Virus record (IMG/VR): IMGVR_UViG_3300028837_001340
Location: 1 to 45,496 of that record
From: a virus
Strand: one strand, 5' to 3'
DNA length: 45,496 bases
A program made the position numbers and the translations under genes. This document shows positions 20,444 to 25,820 of this stretch, piece after piece (position 1 is the first letter of the stretch; every line of letters begins with the position of its first letter). A model generated the notes under the pieces. The model saw only the letters and a list, made by a program, of their open reading frames with translations. It made no database searches and had not been told where the DNA came from.

Positions 20444-20779
20444 ATGGAAACCACAACCGTAGTGCAGCACGAACTCGGGCGGTTCATAGCCCAACTAGGC
20501 GAGGGCCCTCACGGGATCATCCCCACCAGCACTCAGTATGGCCAACTCATTTACAGCGAGATCGCTAGCCACTTCCCCGGCCGAGCATTCTCCCACGCGG
20601 GATACCTCCGCAAAGAGATCAAGCCGCGGAACTCGGTGTACATCGTGGTCATCCAGTTTGATGATGAGCATACACCCTCCTACTTCGTACGTACCACGGG
20701 CCTGGGAGGCCGCTACGTCGAGACACTCCCTAACCGGGTGATAGGCGAGTTTCTCAAAGCACTCATCGCACGTTCATAA
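20444..20779 (+). CDS. Hypothetical protein, 111 aa
   Basis: ATG 20444 follows GATCAAGGAGATCAACC. The product has a helical start (VVQHELGRFIAQLGEGPHG), a central beta-rich segment (SVYIVVIQFDDEHTPSYFVR) and a short helical end. No motif or family recognised. It lies in the unit that ends with csrA, separated from csrA only by a UACG hairpin, so the two are probably co-transcribed. Confidence 0.62.
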   Translation: METTTVVQHELGRFIAQLGEGPHGIIPTSTQYGQLIYSEIASHFPGRAFSHAGYLRKEIKPRNSVYIVVIQFDDEHTPSYFVRTTGLGGRYVETLPNRVIGEFLKALIARS

Positions 20780-20787
20780 ATAACTCA

Positions 20788-20801
20788 GCCCCTACGGGGG
20801 C
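20788..20801 (+). terminator. UACG tetraloop hairpin
   Basis: GCCCC-TACG-GGGGC, five pairs with a UNCG-class loop, directly upstream of csrA. It lies 18 bases before the csrA start, close enough to affect ribosome access. Confidence 0.7.
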
Positions 20802-20819
20802 AATTCAAGGGGAAGTACA

Positions 20820-21002
20820 ATGTTAATTCTGTCACGCCGCGTAGGCGAGGTCATTAAAATCGGGGACGATATCGAGATCACGATCTTGGGAGTCCACGGC
20901 AATCAGGCACGAATTGGTGTACAAGCGCCGAAAGAAGTGTCCGTTCACCGCGAGGAGATCTACGATAAGATTCAAGCTGGTGAGGATAAACCTGAAAAAT
21001 AA
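20820..21002 (+). CDS. csrA: Carbon storage regulator CsrA/RsmA
   Basis: This 60-residue protein is a clear CsrA, the dimeric RNA-binding regulator that recognises GGA motifs in mRNA leaders. It begins [20 protein letters not shown] and continues with [25 protein letters not shown]. Leu4 and Arg44, the key RNA-contact residues, are present, and most positions match E. coli CsrA as I recall it. ATG 20820 follows AAGGGGAAG. It is the last gene of its unit; the next recurrent promoter begins four bases after its stop. It may reprogram host translation during infection, act on phage leaders with GGA motifs, or both. The closeness to bacterial CsrA points to acquisition from a gammaproteobacterial host. 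Confidence 0.95.
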   Translation: MLILSRRVGEVIKIGDDIEITILGVHGNQARIGVQAPKEVSVHREEIYDKIQAGEDKPEK

Positions 21003-21005
21003 GTG

Positions 21006-21033
21006 TTTACATTAGGTAAATACATGGTAGAAT
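21006..21033 (+). promoter_or_regulatory. Recurrent promoter with fused leader ORF
   Basis: TTTACA 21006-21011, TAGAAT 21028-21033, spacer 16, with a perfect five-base dyad (TTTAC-ATTAG-GTAAA). The upstream AT-rich block is the csrA stop region (GAAAAATAAGTG). Leader GAGGTGAGGGGATGGACCCC follows. Confidence 0.86.
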
Positions 21034-21052
21034 GGGTTCATGAGGTGAGGGG

Positions 21053-21412
21053 ATGGACCCCGAACCAAACCAAGGAAATACGGATATGAAAGTTTACCAA
21101 ATAGTTTTGAACAACGACGACGTCAACGAGATCAACTCTGGCGGCGAGTATCCAGCCAAGTATACAGCTTACCTGGATGCATCCATGAAGGGTGACATCG
21201 TCTCCTTTGGCCACTACGAGCACGTCGCCAATGTAGATACCACCGACCTGGACGACGCGTTCAAGGTGATGAATCGCTGGGCTCCTGAAGACGAAGATCG
21301 TGTTGAACGTCTGGCACCTCTCCACTCTTTAAGCGTTGGTGATATTCTGGAAACTAACGACGGTCACCGCCACTTGGTTGCAGGCTGCGGTTTCACTCAA
21401 ATCACCCTTTAA
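21053..21412 (+). CDS. Hypothetical acidic protein, 119 aa with fused leader peptide
   Basis: The leader ATG 21053 (GAGGTGA site) reads MDPEPNQGNTD in frame into MKVYQIVLNN; ATG 21086 with AAGGA upstream is the alternative start, giving 108 residues. The protein is acidic and mostly beta, ending in a SLSVGDILETNDGHRHLVA segment resembling a small barrel. No family recognised. A UCCG hairpin follows at 21420. It is one of two cassettes where the leader ORF and gene are continuous. Confidence 0.65.
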   Translation: MDPEPNQGNTDMKVYQIVLNNDDVNEINSGGEYPAKYTAYLDASMKGDIVSFGHYEHVANVDTTDLDDAFKVMNRWAPEDEDRVERLAPLHSLSVGDILETNDGHRHLVAGCGFTQITL

Positions 21413-21419
21413 CTCAATC

Positions 21420-21433
21420 GCCCCTCCGGGGGC
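21420..21433 (+). terminator. UCCG tetraloop hairpin
   Basis: GCCCC-TCCG-GGGGC, five pairs with a UNCG-class loop, between the stop at 21412 and the next promoter. Confidence 0.7.
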
Positions 21434-21461
21434 ACAACTTGAAAATAAGTGAAATTAGTTG

Positions 21462-21489
21462 TTTACATTCGGTAACTATGTGGTAGAAT
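21462..21489 (+). promoter_or_regulatory. Recurrent promoter with mini-ORF leader
   Basis: TTTACA 21462-21467, TAGAAT 21484-21489, spacer 16, dyad TTTACATTCGGTAA; a second partial dyad GGTAAC...GTTAC flanks the -10. Upstream TTGAAAATAAGTGAAA. Confidence 0.86.
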
Positions 21490-21508
21490 GGTTACATGAG
21501 GTGAGGGG

Positions 21509-21544
21509 ATGGACTCCGAACCAAACAAGGAAGGAAGGAAATGA
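21509..21544 (+). CDS. Leader mini-ORF, 11 codons
   Basis: ATG 21509 after GAGGTGA; peptide MDSEPNKEGRK. TGA (21542-21544) overlaps ATG 21541 of the next gene. Confidence 0.5.
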   Translation: MDSEPNKEGRK

Positions 21545-21723
21545 AAATGTACGATATTCTCAGAGAGCGAGTCATCAAGGAATTGGAAGAGCTTCACAAA
21601 CTGTCAAACGACTTCAACCTGAAGCGTGCGGTTATGAATGCCCAAGACCTGGACGACGGTGAACTCGACTCAATGGGTACCACCGACGCGGCCGACATGT
21701 GCGTCAGCCTCGCGGGAATTTAG
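21541..21723 (+). CDS. Hypothetical protein, 60 aa
   Basis: ATG 21541 overlaps the mini-ORF stop and has AAGGAAGGAAGG upstream. Helical, acidic protein (start MKMYDILRERVIKELEELHK, then an acidic DDGELDSMGTTDAADM tail). Unknown function. The exported-protein genes follow from 21752 in the same direction. Confidence 0.62.
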   Translation: MKMYDILRERVIKELEELHKLSNDFNLKRAVMNAQDLDDGELDSMGTTDAADMCVSLAGI

Positions 21724-21751
21724 CAAGACCACAATGATCAAGGAGATCAAA

Positions 21752-22207
21752 ATGAAAAAGTCAATTATAGCAGTCGCTTTACTAGCCAGCATGAACGCTC
21801 AAGCCGAGTGGAACTTCGAATCAAAGGTTGACGCCTTTACCGACTCGGCTAAACACTCCGCATCGTCTATAGACCAAACAGGTGGGGAAACTTCCATCAC
21901 AATGGGCCGATGTAGCGACGGAGATATGAGCGCCGTATACTCGGCAATCAAGTTCATCGGCGGAGACACCGCGAAAGTGATGTACCGCATCGACAGCGAA
22001 CCGGCTGTCACCGAGTACTGGACCGTGGCTAGTAACAACACGGCGGTATTTGTGAAGAACTCTGAGACGTTTCTGAAGAGTTTACAGAGTGGTTCAAAGC
22101 TGACCATCCGCGTGTACAACTACCAGAACGTGGCTATCGACCGAACCGTCGACCTAACCGGCAGCTCCTCCGCCATCGACCAGTTGTTCGCAGCCTGCAA
22201 CTCATAA
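21752..22207 (+). CDS. Exported protein, VasI-like (type VI secretion-associated family)
   Basis: ATG 21752 follows a GATCAAGGAGATCA ribosome module. The first 18 residues are a signal peptide (MKKSIIAVALLASMNAQA) with cleavage expected after AQA. The mature domain matches the general pattern of VasI/invasion-associated periplasmic proteins: a single Cys after a strand (TMGRCSDG), VMYRIDSEPAVTEYW, LKSLQSGSKLTIRVYNY, and a closing LFAACN with a second Cys for a disulfide. In bacteria such proteins accompany type VI or other envelope functions; no secretion system is encoded here. At 151 residues the length fits the single domain. It starts the envelope-directed part of the window. Confidence 0.6.
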   Translation: MKKSIIAVALLASMNAQAEWNFESKVDAFTDSAKHSASSIDQTGGETSITMGRCSDGDMSAVYSAIKFIGGDTAKVMYRIDSEPAVTEYWTVASNNTAVFVKNSETFLKSLQSGSKLTIRVYNYQNVAIDRTVDLTGSSSAIDQLFAACNS

Positions 22208-22218
22208 CCAACAACCGC

Positions 22219-22235
22219 GCCTGGCGGCTCCAGGC
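22219..22235 (+). other. Intergenic hairpin
   Basis: GCCTGG-CGGCT-CCAGGC, six perfect pairs, between the VasI-like gene and the lipoprotein gene. No U-run follows; the AAGGAGGG ribosome site is close downstream. Confidence 0.6.
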
Positions 22236-22260
22236 ATGCTCCCCTAAGGAGGGAATTGTA

Positions 22261-22695
22261 ATGAAAGCACTATTTGGAATAGTGGGTATCGGGCTCCTGG
22301 CTCTGAATACCGGGTGTGCCACCATCGTGGATGGAAGCACCGACGAGGTCTCGGTCAATACGACGGGATGCGGTAACGAAGATAAGTCGGAAGTTCAATG
22401 TACTTTAAAGAGCGGCGACCGAACTTATTACACCAAGGCACCAGGCACGGTGACGGTAGAGAAAAGCGCCAAAGCTCTGCACGTTCTGTGTGAATCCGGT
22501 GACGGGACCGAAGGGTCTACGGTAGTTCAATCATCGTACAGCGCCATGAACATCGGCAACGTATTGATTGGTGGAGGTGTGGGCATCATCGTGGACGCAG
22601 TGTCTGGGGCGATGTGGCATTACCCAAGTGAAGTTGTAGTACCAATGGATTGTCCTTCACAGGCACCTGAAACCAATGACGAAGGAGAGTCATAA
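22261..22695 (+). CDS. Lipoprotein-like exported protein, 144 aa
   Basis: ATG 22261 follows TAAGGAGGGAATTGTA. The N-terminus (MKALFGIVGIGLLALNTGCA) is a lipoprotein-type signal with Cys19, although Asn rather than a small hydrophobic residue is at position -3. The mature part begins ATIVDGSTDEVSVNT, like a group of small proteobacterial lipoproteins of unknown role, and contains a glycine-rich hydrophobic segment (NIGNVLIGGGVGIIVDAVSG) that could insert into a membrane. Its TAA overlaps the next ATG (TAATG), so it is coupled to the membrane protein that follows. Confidence 0.65.
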   Translation: MKALFGIVGIGLLALNTGCATIVDGSTDEVSVNTTGCGNEDKSEVQCTLKSGDRTYYTKAPGTVTVEKSAKALHVLCESGDGTEGSTVVQSSYSAMNIGNVLIGGGVGIIVDAVSGAMWHYPSEVVVPMDCPSQAPETNDEGES

Positions 22696-22871
22696 TGTTG
22701 GCTGTATCAATATGGATCGTAGCGGTACTTTGCGCCGGCGTCATAGCCTCAAACAAAAACCGTAGCGCGATTGGCTGGTGTCTGATAACAGTCTTCTTTC
22801 CAATCGCCATTCTCATCCTGCTCTGTTTGCAGCAGGTCCCTTATCGCACCACAACCGTAGGAGAGTCGTAA
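22695..22871 (+). CDS. Small membrane protein, 58 aa
   Basis: ATG 22695 shares one base with the preceding TAA (TAATG) and AAGGAGAG lies upstream. Two membrane segments are visible: about residues 3-18 (AVSIWIVAVLCAGVIA) and 28-45 (WCLITVFFPIAILILLCL), separated by a short basic loop (NKNRSA). The stop again shares a base with the next ATG. The gene is below the usual length cutoff. A small two-pass protein in the inner membrane; function unknown, with holin-like or superinfection-immunity-like roles possible. Confidence 0.65.
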   Translation: MLAVSIWIVAVLCAGVIASNKNRSAIGWCLITVFFPIAILILLCLQQVPYRTTTVGES

Positions 22872-23200
22872 TGTTGGGTATTCTACCTGATTACAACGGT
22901 GTCATCGACCGCACCGAATATTGGAAGTCACTGGCGGTGTTGTTCGTCGTATACTTTGTCAGCCTGTTCATAGGCGGCATGGTGGGCGCGAGCCTCGAAG
23001 AATACGACAGCTTGATAGGTGTGCTGAGCGTGTGGACAATCTACATGGGTCTTCATCTAATGTGCCAGATCGTGAAACGTGGGAACAGCGCCGGCTTGCC
23101 CAATTGGGGATCCTGGTTGATTGCACTACTCAGCTTTTGTTTCCCCCCGTTGATCATTATCGTGGGCCTGCTGAAGACCGACGTCTTAGCCAACTTCTAG
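22871..23200 (+). CDS. DUF805-like inner-membrane protein, 109 aa
   Basis: ATG 22871 overlaps the preceding stop (TAATG) with TAGGAGAG upstream. The pattern follows DUF805 membrane proteins: RTEYWKSL near the start (the family's R-x-x-[FY]W), three or four hydrophobic segments, and VKRGNSAGLPNWGSWL corresponding to the RRLHDTGRSGWW-like loop of the family. About 109 residues, typical of DUF805. Function of the family is unknown; it sits at the end of a three-gene coupled run of membrane or envelope proteins. Confidence 0.6.
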   Translation: MLGILPDYNGVIDRTEYWKSLAVLFVVYFVSLFIGGMVGASLEEYDSLIGVLSVWTIYMGLHLMCQIVKRGNSAGLPNWGSWLIALLSFCFPPLIIIVGLLKTDVLANF

Positions 23201-23222
23201 CGACCTCGTATAAAAATAAATG

Positions 23223-23250
23223 TTTACTTGTAGGGACACCATGGTAGGAT
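23223..23250 (+). promoter_or_regulatory. Recurrent promoter variant embedded in a palindrome
   Basis: TTTACT 23223-23228 and TAGGAT 23245-23250, spacer 16. The GTAA half of the usual dyad is absent; instead the spacer and -10 are covered by a 12-bp perfect inverted repeat. Confidence 0.78.
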
Positions 23251-23260
23251 GGTGTCCCTA
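23231..23260. promoter_or_regulatory. 30-bp palindromic operator (12-bp arms)
   Basis: TAGGGACACCAT (23231-23242) and ATGGTGTCCCTA (23249-23260) are perfect inverted repeats around a six-base centre. They overlap the promoter spacer, the -10 and the transcription start. Directly upstream of a predicted ribbon-helix-helix protein gene, it is a likely autoregulatory operator; as RNA it would also be a hairpin. Confidence 0.75.
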
Positions 23261-23284
23261 ACTTAATAACCAACCGGATCCATC

Positions 23285-23473
23285 GTGGCCAAAGATACAG
23301 CGCAATCTAGACTTCATCGGAAGAACACATTGCGCGGACTCGTCCAGGTCAAAGTGTGGATACCGATCGGCGATAGATCTGAAATAACCGAGTTGGCAGC
23401 ACGCAAACGAGCCGCCCATCTCAAAATGCTCGAGCAAGAAAAGGAACAGTCGCAGAATGACAATGCAGATTAA
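23285..23473 (+). CDS. Probable ribbon-helix-helix DNA-binding protein, 62 aa
   Basis: The start is GTG 23285, with only GGATC upstream, 25 bases after the operator. The product is short and basic: after a charged N-terminus (AQSRLHRKNTLRG) comes LVQVKVWIP, a beta-strand with alternating hydrophobics, then DRSEITELAARKRAAHL as a helix. Small proteins with a G-x-V-x-V-x-V-W-[IV]-P strand and following helices are typical phage/plasmid RHH repressors. Position behind a perfect operator supports autoregulation. The end overlaps the next gene by 17 bases. Confidence 0.6.
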   Translation: MAKDTAQSRLHRKNTLRGLVQVKVWIPIGDRSEITELAARKRAAHLKMLEQEKEQSQNDNAD

Positions 23474-23696
23474 GCAGTTAATCGTCACCGAGCAAGAAGA
23501 CGAGAAGCACATGTACACCATCCTCACCGAAGATAACCGAATGTTTGTTGGTGGCATCCACTCAAATCAGTGGGCCTGGATGGAGATTCCCCCTCCCACC
23601 GCAGAGAATACAAAGTTCCACGGTGAGTCACCTTTCCCCGATCAACCCAAGACCACCTACGATATGTCAACCAAAACAGAGATCCCGACGTCATGA
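23457..23696 (+). CDS. Hypothetical protein, 79 aa
   Basis: ATG 23457 lies inside the end of the RHH gene, with AAGGAA about a dozen bases upstream; ATG 23463 is a second possibility. The product starts MTMQIKQLIVTEQEDEKHMY, has a compact beta-type half and a proline-rich end (MEIPPPTAEN...FPDQPKTT). No family recognised. TGA overlaps the next ATG (ATGA), so it is in one operon with the DUF5675 gene. Confidence 0.6.
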   Translation: MTMQIKQLIVTEQEDEKHMYTILTEDNRMFVGGIHSNQWAWMEIPPPTAENTKFHGESPFPDQPKTTYDMSTKTEIPTS

Positions 23697-24154
23697 AAAT
23701 AAAAGTTATACGGTACTTCCAAGACGAGTTCGCAACCTCCGGCGTGATACTACTCGACGGCGAGTTCATGGGGCATGTCTTAGAGGATCCATTCCACGAA
23801 GTCAAGATACCTAACGAGACCAGAATCCCCGCCGGCACATACGAAGTTGAATTCCGCCAGCTCGGTCAAGGCTCGATGAATGACCGCTACGTCGATAAGT
23901 TCGGCTCTAATCATCACGGCATGTTGGAGCTTCAAGACGTTCCTGGTTTCACCTTTGTGTACATTCACATTGGAAACTTCGTCGCTGACACATCGGGTTG
24001 CTTGCTTATCGGATCCGACGTAATGCACCAGGACAATGAAGCCAACGCGATCACATCATCGACGTCAGCCTACAAGCCGTTCTACAAGGCAGTCAGCCAC
24101 GCTTTGATCGACGATACCCCGGTCGATATTGAGATCGTGGACATGTATTCATGA
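23693..24154 (+). CDS. DUF5675 family protein, 153 aa
   Basis: ATG 23693 overlaps the previous stop. The sequence matches DUF5675: ILLDGEFMGHVLEDPFHE, the KIPNETRIPAGTYEVEF segment, GMLELQDVPGFTFVYIHIGN and TSGCLLIGSD. The family is widespread in phages, prophages and Bacteroidetes, folds as a compact beta domain, and has no established activity; the conserved H-x-G-N...G-C-L pattern resembles that of L,D-transpeptidase-like proteins, so cell-wall action has been considered, but this is not shown here. It lies just upstream of the curli-like module and the lysis region. Confidence 0.75.
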   Translation: MKIKVIRYFQDEFATSGVILLDGEFMGHVLEDPFHEVKIPNETRIPAGTYEVEFRQLGQGSMNDRYVDKFGSNHHGMLELQDVPGFTFVYIHIGNFVADTSGCLLIGSDVMHQDNEANAITSSTSAYKPFYKAVSHALIDDTPVDIEIVDMYS

Positions 24155-24363
24155 GTGATGGGAGCCTGGTGGGGGCTTATAGGGTCACTATACCCCTGTA
24201 TACCCCATTGGATCGAGGACAGAACGTCCCCTGTAGCTCCCCGTTCAACCAAATCCCGGTAGATGGTGGCCAGTTGAGCCCCCCATATCAGGTAGGAGTA
24301 TCAACGGCTATGGACGGCTGTCCTTTAACCCTCAACCCGGGGCATTCCCTGGAGGAGATAACG
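24155..24363 (+). other. Intergenic leader of the curli-like module
   Basis: This 209-base stretch precedes the signal-peptide start at 24364. The frame stays open from ATG 24151, but the encoded segment is proline/glycine-rich, lacks homology I know, and would place a signal peptide in mid-protein. I see no promoter of the recurrent family, and no clear terminator. It may be an untranslated leader. Confidence 0.5.
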
Positions 24364-24813
24364 ATGAAAGAAGGCAGGATTATCACAGCCATCTGTATCG
24401 CAGCCGTCGGGCTCGTAATATTCTTTGCGAGCACAGCGGACGCAGCAGGGTTCCGTGAACAAGAGAGCTGGAAGTTTAGAACGCCGATGGAGCGGTCTGT
24501 ACAATTGCAGGTGGAACAACACCGTCAACTGTATAACGGCCGGTACTTCAAAGGCTCCCACGCCGCTAAGTATCAAAACATCGATGTCCATATCGACAAC
24601 GTTGATGCCGACGGTATGCAGTACCAGGAGATCACCAACATCGGCAACTCGAACCAGACGGTTAACGAGATCACCGGTGACGGGAACATGATCAATGTGG
24701 ATGGTACGCAGGACTCCGCCGACCAGAACGGTCAGAATGGCGCGACCTGGGGAGATGGTTCAAATACTTCTCAACAGCAAGACAGCATGGGAGCAACTCT
24801 CAATGTTGAGTAG
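24364..24813 (+). CDS. Exported protein with curlin-like repeats (minor subunit or nucleator candidate)
   Basis: The start ATG 24364 is fixed by GGAGGAGAT eight bases upstream and by a signal peptide (MKEGRIITAICIAAVGLVIF...STADAA, cleavage after about residue 28). The mature 120 residues are Gln/Asn/Gly-rich. From residue 86 they contain YQEITNIGNSNQTVNEITG and GDGNMINVDGTQDSADQNGQ, the Q-x(4-5)-G-N-x-N spacing of curlin repeats, but only about two units. It overlaps the CsgG-like gene by 11 bases. By analogy with CsgB it could nucleate or anchor the larger repeat protein at 25821; CsgF- or CsgE-like roles are alternatives. Confidence 0.65.
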   Translation: MKEGRIITAICIAAVGLVIFFASTADAAGFREQESWKFRTPMERSVQLQVEQHRQLYNGRYFKGSHAAKYQNIDVHIDNVDADGMQYQEITNIGNSNQTVNEITGDGNMINVDGTQDSADQNGQNGATWGDGSNTSQQQDSMGATLNVE

Positions 24814-25759
24814 AAAACTATTGCCCATGGTAGCAGCTATCGCGTTGACAACAGGCTGCGCATCCCAAGATCAAATGTGGGATCTCAACGACCAAGCTCG
24901 TATCACCCCCGAGGATTACACGACCCCAATGGCCGACGCGATGCAGTGTTCTGCTGAAACGCAGTTGGTAAAAGGTCGCGACTTCAGGCTCGGCATCGGT
25001 ATTATCGGTGCTGAAGACGGGGTGTTCGATTATGAAAGCCAGGGAAAGTACACGCCAAACAGCGCGCATCACATGATGATCACCGCTCTCAAGGCAAGTG
25101 GCTTCCGGGTTATGAACCGTCTTGGCGAAGTCACGACGATGATGGAGTGGGAGAATGCCAAGTCGATGGACAAGCTTTTAGGCGATGGCAAATCCAACTA
25201 CGTCGACGCACAACGTCCTATGAGAGATTACGATGGCGAGATTATCACTAACAAGATGGGCAACCAGGTTCCGGAAACCTACAAGAAAGAGATACGTCAT
25301 CGCATCCTCACTCATGGTCAAATGCTGGGATCGACTCACTTACTCAGTGGGGCGATTACTCGACTTGACTTCGATACCAGTTCTGGCGGTTTTGAGTTAT
25401 ACGTTAACGGTGTTGGTGCTGGTAAACGTGTTTATCGCATGCTTATTGGCATGGACATGCATGTCACTAACACTATTACAGGAGAAATTGAATGGGCTAA
25501 GGCCTACGACAAACAATTCTTCGGTGTGGAAATAGCAGCTGGCGTATTCCGGATGATCGACGGTGAAATGGTTGACCTCAACACAGGCGTTGAAACAGGC
25601 GAGCCGATTCAAACAGGTGTACATTACCTGGTTGATTATATAGCTTACGACATGTCCCGAGAGTTTAGGGGCGTGGCTAAGTTCTGCGATGATAAGTTAC
25701 CTCAACCAGAAGTGGAAGTTGAACACCACTCGGACGAAGTAGCACAACAAGATTCCTAG
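24803..25759 (+). CDS. CsgG/HfaB-like curli secretion channel lipoprotein
   Basis: ATG 24803 (GGGAG upstream, 11-base overlap with the previous gene) starts a 318-residue lipoprotein: MLSRKLLPMVAAIALTTGC gives a lipobox Cys19. Residues about 180-285 follow CsgG: LLSGAITRLDF...SGG (CsgG: EGSIIGYESNVKSGG), a VTNTITGEIEW strand like VVNVSTGEI, and VEIAAGVFRMID matching CsgG's VQAGVFRFID, followed by a NEP-like GEPIQTG. SAHHMMITALKASGFRVMNR fits the earlier TAMLVTALKDSRWFIPLER region. CsgG forms the outer-membrane pore through which curli subunits leave the periplasm. Adjacent repeat proteins are its likely substrates. The acidic C-terminal 30 residues are extra. No CsgE or CsgF is recognised. 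Confidence 0.8.
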   Translation: MLSRKLLPMVAAIALTTGCASQDQMWDLNDQARITPEDYTTPMADAMQCSAETQLVKGRDFRLGIGIIGAEDGVFDYESQGKYTPNSAHHMMITALKASGFRVMNRLGEVTTMMEWENAKSMDKLLGDGKSNYVDAQRPMRDYDGEIITNKMGNQVPETYKKEIRHRILTHGQMLGSTHLLSGAITRLDFDTSSGGFELYVNGVGAGKRVYRMLIGMDMHVTNTITGEIEWAKAYDKQFFGVEIAAGVFRMIDGEMVDLNTGVETGEPIQTGVHYLVDYIAYDMSREFRGVAKFCDDKLPQPEVEVEHHSDEVAQQDS

Positions 25760-25788
25760 CATTTAGGATAGGGTGGCGACCTCCCGCC

Positions 25789-25802
25789 AAAACAATTGTT
25801 TT
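25789..25802. repeat. 14-bp perfect palindrome
   Basis: AAAACAATTGTTTT, between the CsgG-like gene and the repeat protein. A TGGCG/CGCCA hairpin lies directly before it (around 25776-25790). Together they could form a weak terminator (hairpin plus T-run) or an operator. Confidence 0.55.
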
Positions 25803-25820
25803 TAATCTTTGGAGATTTAC

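Noticed and set aside
23693-24154. DUF5675 protein as the missing endolysin
   Set aside because: Motifs support only the family; no catalytic evidence of peptidoglycan cleavage, and it is not in the leftward lysis cassette.
24151-24363. ATG 24151 as start of the first curlin-like gene
   Set aside because: It would put a clear signal peptide 71 residues into the protein; ATG 24364 has a strong GGAGGAGAT site and a signal peptide right after it.
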